64,000 bases of DNA from Saprospiraceae bacterium. Its GTDB lineage: Bacteria; Bacteroidota; Bacteroidia; Chitinophagales; Saprospiraceae. Made by a program: the position numbers and the translations under genes. The stretch is from assembly GCA_013360405.1 (NCBI GenBank), contig JABWBR010000009.1:61540-125539 (forward strand). Reading direction: 5' to 3'. The notes beneath the pieces are model-generated. The model saw nothing but the letters and a program-made list of their open reading frames with translations. It ran no database searches and was not told the origin of the DNA. Positions within the stretch are counted from its first letter, which is position 1; each line of letters starts with the position of its first letter. Positions 54,787 through 63,219 of the stretch are shown here, in pieces.

Positions 54787-56070
54787 TCAGGAGGGTGCGG
54801 TGTAGGTGATTTCAAGTGCCCGCTGGATGGCCGCAATGGTTTGCCCGCGGGGTTTGCCCAGGGCCTGAGCGGCTGCCAGTCGGCCGGCGGCATAACCCGT
54901 GGCCAGCGAGGCGCCGATAACGCGGGCGCTGGCTACGGCCTCTTCGTCGGCAGAGATGTTGCGGCCCGCAAAAAACAAGTTGTCGAGCTGCGCCGATTGC
55001 AGGGTATCGGCGGGAATATCGTAGTAATCGTCGAGGGCAAAGTAGGTCATCACAGGGTTGTCGCCCGGCGCCCATTTCTCTATGGGCCAGGCGCCGCGGG
55101 TTATGGTGTCGCTGTTTTTGCGACAAGCCATCACGTCAGATTCTGTAAGCAGGTAGCGCCCTTCGTGGCGCGGCCCGGTGCGAATGCCTACCTCGGGAGC
55201 GAGAATTTCAAGCTGGGCGTCGCGAAATATTTCGCTTTGCATCTGCAGGTAAGCTATCGCCTGTCGCACCAATTGCCGGGCGTATAACTCGATGTAGGTC
55301 ATCTGGTTGAGCTTGTCGTTTACGCTGAGCGGCACGCCTAGTTTGAACAGGGCTTTTCCATTTTTAACGGAGCCGGGCACAACTGACAAGCGCCGGCAAT
55401 CGGGGGGTAGATTTTCACTCGCTATACCTTTTTGCACGAGCCTGATTAAGGCCAGACTGATGGTGTTTTGGTCAACGGCAGCCAGCCCCAATAGGGAAAA
55501 TACCAATGCAGAAGCCTGGTATTCGTCGCTTTTGAGCATGGACATACCCGAAAGCCGTGCAATGACGGCTTCTCCGCTGGTATCTACTACGGTGTGCGGC
55601 ATGAAGACCACGGGCTGGTGGTATACGAGCGCATTGACGGCGGTAATTTGCCTTTCATCAACAGAGAGACCGTGCACATAAGCATGCAAACCGATGGAAT
55701 CGGCATGTTGCAGGGCCCATTTATCACAAATAAATAGAAAAGCAAAGCGGTCGTAAGGTAGAAAGTGAAGTCCGTTTCGATAAGAGATGGGGCGCGTGCG
55801 GCTTTGGGCTTGTAATTGTTCAGCAAAAGCCTTGATAGGGCCGCCCATCACAAAACGGGGTCGCGGCGATTCGCTGCGGTAGTACAATCCACAAACCGTA
55901 CCCACATAAGCAGCTGTGGCTTTGCCACCCAGGAAACCGTTTTTTTCCAGCAGGGTGACTTTTGCGCCTTCTTCTGCAGCGCCCAAAGCGGCGCCAAGGC
56001 CGGCAATGCCTCCACCGACGATCAATACGTCGGGTTGGGTGAGTAGCGGTTGGGATGACGAAATATTCAT
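54787..56070 (-). CDS. FAD-dependent oxidoreductase
   Basis: A 427-residue flavoprotein of the FAD_oxidored family. The N-terminal dinucleotide fold VLIVGGGIAGLGAALGAAEE is followed by TLLEKNGFLGGKATA, and the C-terminal FAD-contact segment reads DNLFFAGRNISADEEAVASARVIG. It probably oxidises, desaturates or hydroxylates the acyl or aryl product of this operon. Its start overlaps the stop of the acyltransferase gene (ATGA). There is no lipobox or signal, so it is cytoplasmic. Confidence 0.85.
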   Translation of the reverse strand: MNISSSQPLLTQPDVLIVGGGIAGLGAALGAAEEGAKVTLLEKNGFLGGKATAAYVGTVCGLYYRSESPRPRFVMGGPIKAFAEQLQAQSRTRPISYRNGLHFLPYDRFAFLFICDKWALQHADSIGLHAYVHGLSVDERQITAVNALVYHQPVVFMPHTVVDTSGEAVIARLSGMSMLKSDEYQASALVFSLLGLAAVDQNTISLALIRLVQKGIASENLPPDCRRLSVVPGSVKNGKALFKLGVPLSVNDKLNQMTYIELYARQLVRQAIAYLQMQSEIFRDAQLEILAPEVGIRTGPRHEGRYLLTESDVMACRKNSDTITRGAWPIEKWAPGDNPVMTYFALDDYYDIPADTLQSAQLDNLFFAGRNISADEEAVASARVIGASLATGYAAGRLAAAQALGKPRGQTIAAIQRALEITYTAPS

Positions 56071-57353
56071 AACCCAAGTAAATCGTTACGCAAAAAGCGC
56101 TCAAATCGCGCCGGCTTATCGGCGCCGGCGCTATCGGCGGTGTAGCCGATGACGGCGCGCAGCCGGTTTTGTACCGACATAAAGATAGTAGTAAATCCCG
56201 GAATTCCCGCGCTGGGCGGGTAATGAATAGCATCAGTCACGGCACATCCGGCAAAGTCGGTGAAGTCGTCGAGTGAATGGCCGGTGTCGGAGAAGAATAA
56301 ACTGGCCAGCATGCCTTGTGTGGGCGATTTGGTAATATGGCTATATAATCCCATCGGCATGCGGCGCACGAGTTCCATCATAATATGATAGCTTTTGGGG
56401 ATACCCGCCCGCATCTGGGATACCATTTGCGAGCTAATCTCATCGACGGCGGTTTGCAAATCTCCTAAATGAGGCGCCCGCAGGCGGTAAAACAGGTAAG
56501 AGACCTGATTGCCGATGACGGGGCCGGCTACGCCTTTGCGGCGCTGGTCCTGGGGTATGGGCACCCAAAATTGCTGCTCAGAGTCAGCGGGGTCGTCCAG
56601 AATATGTTGATAGGCGCGCAGCGTCGCTGCCAGCAATACCGGGCTTTTTCCGAATCGCGCCAGGTATTTTTGACAGTTGGCTTCTACTTGCCGGCTTTCT
56701 GTTTCCGTAAAATCGATGATATGAAAACGGTTGTGTTCACGCGTAGGTTTCCTTGTCAATAAGGCGGGTTTTATCCTGGTGCCGTCGAGCAGGAAGTCTT
56801 TTACTTTTCGGGCGTGTTGCAGACTTTCCATCAGGGGTAGGGGAGGTTCGGGCGGTGCAAAATACTGCATATCTGTGTCCGGACTGCCCAGTTGTCTGAC
56901 CAGCAATTCGGCGCCGCGGGCGTCCATCAGAATATGATTCCACGAAATGACGAGTGCGGCTTGTCCTGATGCATATGATACCAGGTCGAACCGAACTGGC
57001 GCCTCGTTTTTGGCCCGCATGTCAGTCGACCAGATTGCCTCCGGTAGTTCGCGCGGCGAGAGGTCAGTGAAGTATAACCGCAATGGAATAGCGACAGGCC
57101 GGCCTTGTTTTTGCTGCCATCGGGGTAGTTGAAACGGCAAGCCTGTTTTCAATCGCAAGTTGTCGAGCCAACAAAGCAGGGGATGGCCGTTGATATGTGA
57201 TTCGAGAGCCGAAGGATCGGGGAGCTTGTCGAGATAAACGGCAAAGCGGCTTACATTGCCCATCGGCCCGGTTGCGCGGTGATGCCTGTCGAGAAACAAT
57301 TGGAAATAATCGGAGCCGTTGAGCGGAAACCTTTGCGGCAACTGTGCATTCAT
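56067..57353 (-). CDS. Condensation-fold acyltransferase
   Basis: A 428-residue protein of the chloramphenicol-acetyltransferase/condensation/wax-ester-synthase superfamily. The catalytic HxxxD motif is SWNHILMDARG (about residues 139-149), and a DFG-like end segment is replaced by FSDTGHSLDDF. Such enzymes move an acyl group from an ACP or CoA onto an alcohol or amine. The next gene upstream encodes an ACP, so ACP-bound acyl chains are the likely donor (inference). Length suits a stand-alone condensation domain. It overlaps the FAD gene by 4 nt. Confidence 0.8.
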   Translation of the reverse strand: MNAQLPQRFPLNGSDYFQLFLDRHHRATGPMGNVSRFAVYLDKLPDPSALESHINGHPLLCWLDNLRLKTGLPFQLPRWQQKQGRPVAIPLRLYFTDLSPRELPEAIWSTDMRAKNEAPVRFDLVSYASGQAALVISWNHILMDARGAELLVRQLGSPDTDMQYFAPPEPPLPLMESLQHARKVKDFLLDGTRIKPALLTRKPTREHNRFHIIDFTETESRQVEANCQKYLARFGKSPVLLAATLRAYQHILDDPADSEQQFWVPIPQDQRRKGVAGPVIGNQVSYLFYRLRAPHLGDLQTAVDEISSQMVSQMRAGIPKSYHIMMELVRRMPMGLYSHITKSPTQGMLASLFFSDTGHSLDDFTDFAGCAVTDAIHYPPSAGIPGFTTIFMSVQNRLRAVIGYTADSAGADKPARFERFLRNDLLGL

Positions 57354-57370
57354 AGTGTGGTGGATTCGGC

Positions 57371-57637
57371 TCAGTGATGCCCTTGCAGGTAGTGGTGTAC
57401 ACAGGCGGCAAAAGCCTGGGGCGATTCGATGTTTTCTTTGCTCAGGGCCACATCAGGCAGCGTGAGCCCGTATTGCCGCTCTATAAATAATACGATTTCA
57501 ATTATAGAAAAAGAATCAAGTCCAAGTTGGGTAAGGGAGGTAGTTGGGCCTACCCCAATTCCCGGCGCCACCAGGTTGGCTTGAATAAATTCACACAGTT
57601 TCCGGCAGATGACGTCCTGTTCGATTACTACAGCCAT
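57371..57637 (-). CDS. Acyl carrier protein
   Basis: An 88-residue acidic four-helix carrier protein with the phosphopantetheine site GLDSFSIIEI (Ser at about 42). It is separate from the housekeeping acpP context (no fabF/fabD nearby) and is embedded with an acyl-activating enzyme, a hotdog dehydratase, an acyltransferase and AcpS, so it is a dedicated carrier of this pathway. About 96 bp without a gene separate it from acpS; that spacer contains a run of ACAACCTACAACCTACAAC. Confidence 0.88.
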   Translation of the reverse strand: MAVVIEQDVICRKLCEFIQANLVAPGIGVGPTTSLTQLGLDSFSIIEIVLFIERQYGLTLPDVALSKENIESPQAFAACVHHYLQGHH

Positions 57638-57733
57638 GTTTATCAGTTTGTTTCGTTTTTTTTACTGTTTAGCGATAGGGTTTAGTTGGCTACAACCTAC
57701 AACCTACAACTCAACCCAATCGATAAACAGTTA

Positions 57734-58105
57734 CTATTTTTCAATAATAACAAAAGCCGCAGCCGTTTCTTTGATATGCGACATCGACAATTGGATGTTG
57801 ACAAAGGCCTGCTTGGCGGCAAATTGTTTTATTTCGCCGTGGAGCACAATTTCAGGTTTTCCCGCCGGATTGTGCACGATTTCTACTTCATTAAATGAAA
57901 AAGCCCCCATCCAGCCGGTGCCAATCGCTTTGAAAAAGGCCTCTTTTGCCGCAAATCGGGCGGCATAACGCTCGGCACGGAGGTGGAAGGTGTCGCAGTA
58001 GGTTATTTCCCTTTCGGTAAATACCCGCTCTTTGAACCCCGGCTTATCGACTTTTTGCGCCACCCGTTCCACTTCTATGATATCGATGCCGATACCCCAT
58101 ATCAT
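57734..58105 (-). CDS. acpS: Holo-ACP synthase (4'-phosphopantetheinyl transferase)
   Basis: A 123-residue AcpS-type transferase with GIGIDIIEVERV (Asp8, magnesium ligand) and the RFAAKEAFFKAIGTG motif (Glu about 55). It attaches phosphopantetheine from CoA to ACP. It could be the housekeeping enzyme or dedicated to the ACP encoded just downstream. Its ATG overlaps the stop of the glycosyltransferase gene (ATGA). Confidence 0.9.
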   Translation of the reverse strand: MIWGIGIDIIEVERVAQKVDKPGFKERVFTEREITYCDTFHLRAERYAARFAAKEAFFKAIGTGWMGAFSFNEVEIVHNPAGKPEIVLHGEIKQFAAKQAFVNIQLSMSHIKETAAAFVIIEK

Positions 58106-59322
58106 ATCGCGTCGCTATTGTCGGGGTTTGTTATTTGCTTTTGGGGCCGCATTACCCATAGCAGGGGGTACATGACCAGACCGGCCAGTACGGCCAGCGC
58201 AATGCCGAGCGCAAAACTGCCCACCACGTATTGAAAGAAATGGTGTTTGATGTCGCTGAACGACATAGACTTGCTAAAGGCTACGCTATCGGCCGCAAAG
58301 CTGCCGTGTATGACAAGCTGGCCTATTTTGTAACTGCCGTAAAGTATAAACGGTATCATGGGCGGAATGCTGATGTGCGCGGCCACCAGGGCAATGACCT
58401 TGTTGAGCTTCAGCAATACGCAGAAAAAGATGACCAGCATGATCTGGTATCCCCAAAACGGAGAAACGCCGATGAATAAACCCAGCATGACGGCATAGGT
58501 GATCTCGCGGTTGGTTTCGCTGCTGTCGAATACGTAAGTTTTTATAAAATCACGGGCGCTTTTTTTTTTGAATTCCCGGAAGAAAGCCAGCGGGCGCTCG
58601 TAAAATATGGCGATGACCACCAGCAGGGTATTGAGGGCAAAAATGCGCGAGAAATCGGGTATTTTTCGAAAATGGGTGATGCGCTCGCCCTGCGGCGGGT
58701 AATATACGTCGATGGGGATGGGCAGTACGGGTATATCCAGCCAGCTCAGCCGCACCAGCGTTTCCATTTCGAGTTCGTATTTCGTGGTGAACAGCCGCAA
58801 ACCCTGCAGGGGTTTGAGCGGATAAAGCCGGTAGCCCGATTGCGTATCGGGGAGCTGCCTGCCGGTCATGACCTGGTACCAGAAGTTGGAAAATTTATGC
58901 CCGAAACTGCTGGCGCCCGGTACATTGTCCTGGCCCATATTGCGGGCGCCGACCATCAGCGCGTCGGGGTATTTTTCGAGGGATTCGAGGAAGCGGGGCA
59001 GGTCGGAGGCCCTGTGCTGCCCGTCGGAATCTATGGTAATGGCGCGTTCATACCCTTTGGTTATGGCTACTTCGAAGCCTTTGCGGAGGGCGATGCCTTT
59101 GCCGCTGTTTTTGGGGAGATGGTGTACTGTAATGCGGTCTGCCCAGTCCGACAAAATGGCGGCGGTGGCGTCGGTCGAACCGTCGTTGATCACGATGATG
59201 TGCGGGGTGTAGGCCCATACCGATTCGATCACCTGCGGCAGGGTGCCGGCGTTGTTGTAGGTGGGGATAACCACGCAGGTTTTCCAGCGATCAAACAGCG
59301 ATGGGTAGTCAGGATTGTGCAT
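58102..59322 (-). CDS. GT2 glycosyltransferase fused to DUF2062 membrane domain
   Basis: A 406-residue protein. Residues 10-235 are a GT-A fold family 2 glycosyltransferase (CVVIPTYNNAGTL, VINDGSTD, ITIDSDGQH, DTQSGYRLYPL). Residues about 250-395 are a DUF2062 domain with three or four membrane helices (GLFIGVSPFWGYQIMLVIFF, AAHISIPPMIPFILYGSY). This fusion is typical of aryl-polyene and flexirubin-type clusters and other glycolipid pathways in Bacteroidota and Proteobacteria. It overlaps the dehydratase gene by 14 nt and acpS by 4 nt, so expression is tightly coupled. It is anchored in the inner membrane. Confidence 0.88.
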   Translation of the reverse strand: MHNPDYPSLFDRWKTCVVIPTYNNAGTLPQVIESVWAYTPHIIVINDGSTDATAAILSDWADRITVHHLPKNSGKGIALRKGFEVAITKGYERAITIDSDGQHRASDLPRFLESLEKYPDALMVGARNMGQDNVPGASSFGHKFSNFWYQVMTGRQLPDTQSGYRLYPLKPLQGLRLFTTKYELEMETLVRLSWLDIPVLPIPIDVYYPPQGERITHFRKIPDFSRIFALNTLLVVIAIFYERPLAFFREFKKKSARDFIKTYVFDSSETNREITYAVMLGLFIGVSPFWGYQIMLVIFFCVLLKLNKVIALVAAHISIPPMIPFILYGSYKIGQLVIHGSFAADSVAFSKSMSFSDIKHHFFQYVVGSFALGIALAVLAGLVMYPLLWVMRPQKQITNPDNSDAI

Positions 59323-59680
59323 GAAAAATACCCTTGAATTTAAAAAAAGTAAGCTCTGCGTCGGTTATTTGTCCGGATACCTGCACTTTCCCTTCCGGCA
59401 AATCCGCTATGTCATAAACGGCATCGATTTCTGGGTGTTGAGCCGGTTGCAGTATGGCCAAAAATTTGATCATCGGCGCTTTTTCGAGTTGCAGGGATAG
59501 GCCGAGGCTGGTTTCTACCAGTTCTTTCAGCATTTGAACCATACAAACGCCGGGCACAACGGGCGTACCAGGGAAATGGCCCTGGAAGATCGCGTGGTCG
59601 GCGTTGAGCCGCAGTCGGGCATGGCTTTTCCCTGCGTCGTTTTGTATTGTTTTTATAATAAAAAAATCGTCAACCAGCAT
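59309..59680 (-). CDS. FabZ-like 3-hydroxyacyl-ACP dehydratase (hotdog fold)
   Basis: A 123-residue hotdog protein with the dehydratase signature HAIFQGHFPGTPVVPGVCMVQM (His in GHFPG, about residue 34) and a shortened second half. Its position in the operon with an ACP suggests it dehydrates ACP-bound 3-hydroxyacyl chains or edits acyl-ACPs. Sequence alone does not separate dehydratase from thioesterase, but the GHFPGxPVxPG motif favours dehydratase. Confidence 0.82.
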   Translation of the reverse strand: MLVDDFFIIKTIQNDAGKSHARLRLNADHAIFQGHFPGTPVVPGVCMVQMLKELVETSLGLSLQLEKAPMIKFLAILQPAQHPEIDAVYDIADLPEGKVQVSGQITDAELTFFKFKGIFHAQS

Positions 59681-59689
59681 AATCGCTTC

Positions 59690-60331
59690 TTATTCATCAT
59701 TGAGTGAAACCCAGGACAAGTCGAGCCTGAGCGGAAAAATCATCCGGTGTTCGAGCTTGATGCGGTGCGGCAAGGCCCCTTGATAGTCCGCCAGTCCGGC
59801 AATAATTTTCGGGCGTCGTTTGCTGCCGCTTTCTAAACCTGCCGGTTGCGCCTCGGGCTTGTCATATCGGAAGTAAAGGTACGACTTTCCCTTTTTTATC
59901 CGAAATACAGTTTGCCGACGCTTCGTATCCGTGAATGCCGAAGCGGCTGACAGGCTATCGAAATGTTCCGTGAGCAGGCGCAGGTCGGCTTCCAGTAATT
60001 GGAGTACCATTTTGCGGTTGAGTTGCGGAAAGCAATAATTGACCGTAAAATTATGCGGGTCGAGCGTAAAGTCAAAAATTTTCTGCCCCATTTTGGTGGT
60101 CATCGCCATTCGGTAGCGACTGCTATCCTGCGGCTGAATAAAGAGGATGCCGCTGACCTCTGTTTTGCGAAAGCGCACATTGGTGTCGTAGGCCAGGCCG
60201 TCGGTTTGTGCTGTAAATATTCCGGCTTGTGCTGTTTTTTCGGCAGCGGCGGGCTCCAGGTGGCGGTAGTAGTTGGTGCAGGAGCAGGTGAGCAGGAGGA
60301 GTGAGATTGATGCGAGTATTTTGGTGGGCAT
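59690..60331 (-). CDS. LolA/DUF4292-like lipoprotein
   Basis: A 213-residue protein with a lipoprotein signal (ILASISLLLLTCSC, lipobox at about residue 16-18). The rest alternates beta-strands as in LolA/LolB-like half-barrels (VSGILFIQPQDSSRYRMAM, GQKIFDFTLDPHNFTVNY). Similar lipoproteins accompany aryl-polyene and flexirubin genes and are thought to carry the product lipid to the outer membrane (family context, not shown here). It is the first gene of the eight-gene unit. No signature residues confirm a specific transport role. Confidence 0.65.
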   Translation of the reverse strand: MPTKILASISLLLLTCSCTNYYRHLEPAAAEKTAQAGIFTAQTDGLAYDTNVRFRKTEVSGILFIQPQDSSRYRMAMTTKMGQKIFDFTLDPHNFTVNYCFPQLNRKMVLQLLEADLRLLTEHFDSLSAASAFTDTKRRQTVFRIKKGKSYLYFRYDKPEAQPAGLESGSKRRPKIIAGLADYQGALPHRIKLEHRMIFPLRLDLSWVSLNDE

Positions 60332-60349
60332 GGAGCGGTTTTTTAACTT

Positions 60350-61456
60350 TTAGAAATCTGCCAGTTCATAATTTGTGCTTCGCCCCCCTTGTTGTTCTTG
60401 ACGTAAAATCCCCTTCTCTATCAAGTCTTTTATGTCTCTCAAAGCCGTGTCAGGCGAACATTTGGCGATTTTTGCCCATTTCGATGATTTTAATTTGCCA
60501 TCAAATCCATCAAATAATTTGTTAAGCACCAATCGTTGTCGTTCGTTTAATTCGGTGTTTTCGTGAATTTTCCAAAACTCAGTTTTGCGCAATAGTTTTT
60601 GTAAGGTGTGCTCAGTTGCTAACAAGGCATTTTTGAGGCAATGCAGGAACCAGTCTAACCAATCAGTAATATTACCACTGCTATGTTGAACTTTCTGTAG
60701 TATCTCATAATATTGTTTACGCTCCACCAGTATTTGGCTCGACATACTATAAAAACGCGCTGGGCTACCGTCGGCACGGGTAAGCATTAAATCAGAAATT
60801 GCCCTTGCCATTCTTCCGTTGCTGTCATCAAAGGGGTGAATAATAATAAACCAAAAGTGAGCGATAGCAGCTTTAAGCACAGGGTCAATTTTTAAATCAT
60901 CATTGAACCAATTAAGGAATTTGTCCATTTCTTCCTTAACCTTGCGAGCGGCAACTGCTTCGTAATGAACCCTTTCTTTGCCCATTGCGCCGGAAACAAT
61001 TTGCATTTCACGGGATCGGTAACGACCAAGCTCTATTCTGTGCATTCCGCTAAATCCGGCTGGGAACAGTGCGGAATGCCATCCGAGTAAACGTTCCTCC
61101 GTAAGTGGTTTTTGATAATTTTGAGTTGCGTCAAGCATGATGTCAACAATCCCGTCCACATTTCTATCGGAAGGAACTAATCCAGCCACGGTAATACCCA
61201 GTCGCCTTGCGATCGAAGAACGAACCTGTTGGTAGTCAAGTTTTTCTCCTTCTATTTCCGATGACTTAATCACATCAAGTGTAAGTGTCGTAAGCGAGGT
61301 TTCTGCTTTTGTGGCAAAGCCAAGCGTGTTCATTTGTCCGATTATTTTTCCCTGCAGGTTTCGGACTTCTCCAAATATGGCATTAATGGCAGTATCCTGC
61401 CAGGTGAAATTTGTCCAGTTTTCGTATTCGTAGATGTATTTTGCCACTGTCTGCAT
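60350..61456 (-). CDS. Fic-family AMP-transferase-like protein (DUF4172-Fic-wHTH), copy 1
   Basis: A 368-residue protein from the ATG at 61456; a TTG five codons upstream is the alternative. The N-terminal DUF4172 region (YIYEYENWTNFTW) carries the inhibitory motif SSEIEGE (about 61-67), whose Glu blocks the active site in cis. The Fic domain has HPFDDSNGRMAR (about 206-217), with Ser in place of the first Gly of HPFxxGNGR. A C-terminal winged-helix (KWAKIAKCSPDTALRDIKDL) can bind DNA. It transfers AMP or another nucleotide group to a hydroxyl on a target protein. An inverted-repeat operator lies just upstream, so it is probably autoregulated. Confidence 0.9.
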   Translation of the reverse strand: MQTVAKYIYEYENWTNFTWQDTAINAIFGEVRNLQGKIIGQMNTLGFATKAETSLTTLTLDVIKSSEIEGEKLDYQQVRSSIARRLGITVAGLVPSDRNVDGIVDIMLDATQNYQKPLTEERLLGWHSALFPAGFSGMHRIELGRYRSREMQIVSGAMGKERVHYEAVAARKVKEEMDKFLNWFNDDLKIDPVLKAAIAHFWFIIIHPFDDSNGRMARAISDLMLTRADGSPARFYSMSSQILVERKQYYEILQKVQHSSGNITDWLDWFLHCLKNALLATEHTLQKLLRKTEFWKIHENTELNERQRLVLNKLFDGFDGKLKSSKWAKIAKCSPDTALRDIKDLIEKGILRQEQQGGRSTNYELADF

Positions 61457-61468
61457 GTATGCTTGGGG

Positions 61469-61527
61469 CAAATATAGGGATTATTTGCCGCAAAAATGCG
61501 GAGAATAACAAGAATATTCTCCGCAAA
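61469..61527 (-). promoter_or_regulatory. Promoter and inverted-repeat operator of Fic copy 1
   Basis: A perfect inverted repeat, TGCGGAGAATA (61497-61507) and its complement (61515-61525) around 7 nt, is joined by a third CCGCAAA at 61488-61494. A -7 box TATATTTG (minus strand, 61476-61469) lies between it and the start codon. The operator would cover the -33 region. The same three-part pattern with almost the same spacing precedes Fic copy 2. Confidence 0.65.
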
Positions 61528-61620
61528 TCAAAATCACTACTGAAGTCCTATTTTACAAAGGTTGTCTGCCAATCTTATGAATGCGAGGAGTTGCAGAAAT
61601 ATTGGAGGTAATGGTTTTCG

Positions 61621-61732
61621 GCTATACGCAGGCAGGGGCTCTCTGGCACTAATCTTCCTCCGAAGAACTGCACTTCAAATAGACGACTTTTTTGTCAGCC
61701 GAAGCACTAAAACCCTGCTTGCGTATAGGTGC
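61621..61732. repeat. attC-like imperfect palindrome between the two Fic genes
   Basis: The arms CTATACGCAGGCAGGG (61622-61637) and CCCTGCTTGCGTATAG (61713-61728) are complementary at 15 of 16 positions, with 75 bp between them holding further small hairpins. The layout (short imperfect outer arms, long folded middle, position just after the stop of a gene) recalls an integron cassette recombination site, but the core sites do not match the full RYYYAAC/GTTRRRY consensus. Confidence 0.4.
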
Positions 61733-61750
61733 TATTGGGTGCTGGTGTTT

Positions 61751-62893
61751 TTAACGCGTTGTCTTTTCGTCAGTTATTTTGGGTATTCTTATGTTTTTAG
61801 GACTTACGATAATGTAATTTGTTTTCTTTCCGCTGTCTTCTGCTTTCAACATTTCTTTTGCGACTAAATCTTGCAAGTCTCTCAAAGCTGTGTCGGTTGA
61901 ACATTTTGTAAGATTAGCGTAAGTTGATGTTCGCAAAAATCCCACTTGTTTGCCATAGTTGTCGTAAAGATAATTGATTACAATCCGTTGTCTGTCGTTA
62001 ATTTTAGTTGATTTATGCTTATCCCAAAAGCGTGCTTTGTCTAAAATGATTTCCAAATTTTGCTCGCTTGCTAATAACGCACGTTCAAAACAGCCCAAAA
62101 ACCACTCTAAATACAACGTAATGTCTTGCGTGCCTTTCTGCGTTTTTTCGATGATGTCGTTGTATTTTTTATGCTCTTTGAAAATTTGGTTTGACAAACT
62201 GTAAAACCGAATTTTACTGTTGTCGCTTTTGGCTAAAAACATATCCAAAATCGCTCGTGCTATTCGTCCGTTGCCGTCATCAAAAGGGTGGATAGTAACA
62301 AACCAAAAATGTGCAATGATTGATTTTAGCACTAAATCCAAACTATTATCGTTATTCAGCCAATTTAAAAATCGTTCCATTTCGTGTGGAACTCGCTCAG
62401 CTGTTGGTGCTTCAAAGTGTATTTTTTCTCTGCCAAAGCTACCCGAAACTACTTTCATACCGCCTAAACGATACCTGGCAACATCAATTTGCTGATAGCC
62501 GCTAAAACCTGTTTGAAAAAGTGAATTGTGCCAACCAAAAAGTCGTGTTTGCGTGAGCGATTTATCAAAATTTTGTGTTGCGTCTAAAATAACATCAACA
62601 ATGCCCTCAATATTTCGTGGTGTCTTTGCAAAATCAGCATTCTCAATTCCTAGTTTTCGGGCAATTGACGAACGAACAAGTTCTGGATTTAAAAATTCGC
62701 CCTCAATCCTTGAAGTATCTACAACATCTAAAATAAGCGATTCCAAAGTGGCTCGTTCTATAAAATCGAAGCCCAAACTTTCCATTCTGCCAAGCAAACG
62801 TCCTTGCAAATGCCTTACAGAAGCTAAGATTGGCGATAACTTATCCTTATCCCAAGCAAAGTTTGTCCAATTTTCTAATTCGTGTATGTACAT
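61751..62893 (-). CDS. Fic-family AMP-transferase-like protein (DUF4172-Fic-wHTH), copy 2
   Basis: A 380-residue paralogue of copy 1. The ATG at 62893 begins MYIHELENWTNFAWD; a GTG three codons upstream is possible because the VA before it matches copy 1. The inhibitory motif is TSRIEGE (about 57-63), the Fic motif is the canonical HPFDDGNGRIAR (about 201-212), and the C-terminal winged-helix is STYANLTKCSTDTALRDLQDL. Base composition and codon use are clearly more A+T-rich than the neighbouring operon, which suggests separate acquisition. Repeat-like, possibly recombination-associated sequences lie on both sides. It is likely an AMPylating enzyme that controls its own transcription. Confidence 0.9.
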   Translation of the reverse strand: MYIHELENWTNFAWDKDKLSPILASVRHLQGRLLGRMESLGFDFIERATLESLILDVVDTSRIEGEFLNPELVRSSIARKLGIENADFAKTPRNIEGIVDVILDATQNFDKSLTQTRLFGWHNSLFQTGFSGYQQIDVARYRLGGMKVVSGSFGREKIHFEAPTAERVPHEMERFLNWLNNDNSLDLVLKSIIAHFWFVTIHPFDDGNGRIARAILDMFLAKSDNSKIRFYSLSNQIFKEHKKYNDIIEKTQKGTQDITLYLEWFLGCFERALLASEQNLEIILDKARFWDKHKSTKINDRQRIVINYLYDNYGKQVGFLRTSTYANLTKCSTDTALRDLQDLVAKEMLKAEDSGKKTNYIIVSPKNIRIPKITDEKTTR

Positions 62894-62901
62894 AGCTACC
62901 A

Positions 62902-62942
62902 CCGCAAAGTATGCGGTAAAAATACGGCTTTTTCACCGCAAA
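62902..62942 (-). promoter_or_regulatory. Operator of Fic copy 2
   Basis: Three half-sites CCGCAAA (62902-62908), TGCGG (62912-62916) and CCGCAAA (62936-62942) match the positions seen before Fic copy 1 within 1 bp. A TATTTTTA box (minus strand, 62924-62917) lies between them. The innermost half-site touches the possible GTG start, consistent with repression. Confidence 0.6.
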
Positions 62943-63219
62943 ACAATTTTTTGAATATAAAATCGCAAAAAATGGCTTTTGGCAGATTCCCGAAAAGTTA
63001 AGTCGGAAAAGTCCGCCAAGAAAGTCTTTTGATTTTCTAAAATCCCATATCGTGTTTCTTTCTTTGTCGTTGTTTAGTAAGGGTTTCGTTACACTTGCAC
63101 CCAACGTTTTGCGGCTTTGCGAAGAAGCGGGTTTCGGAGCACAACCTGTCCCGATTTATCGGGAAAACTGTCAACCTAGCACGAACTTTGATAGAAGTAC
63201 AAAACTTCAATTAACCACT
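62943..63219. repeat. Gene-free spacer with small hairpins, possible attC-like site
   Basis: No gene is visible. The stretch 63085-63255 holds ACCCAAC (63099-63105, matching RYYYAAC), several short hairpins (CCCGATTTATCGGG, GAAGTACAAAACTTC) and a GCTGTTATGCC end. It resembles cassette-associated repeats, but the outer arms are not complementary, so this is tentative. The neighbouring short frame ends inside it. Confidence 0.3.

Noticed and set aside
54786..54893. N-terminal extension of the acyl ligase
   Set aside because: It lies within the FAD oxidoreductase gene, and the family N-terminus begins at MKAQDLL.
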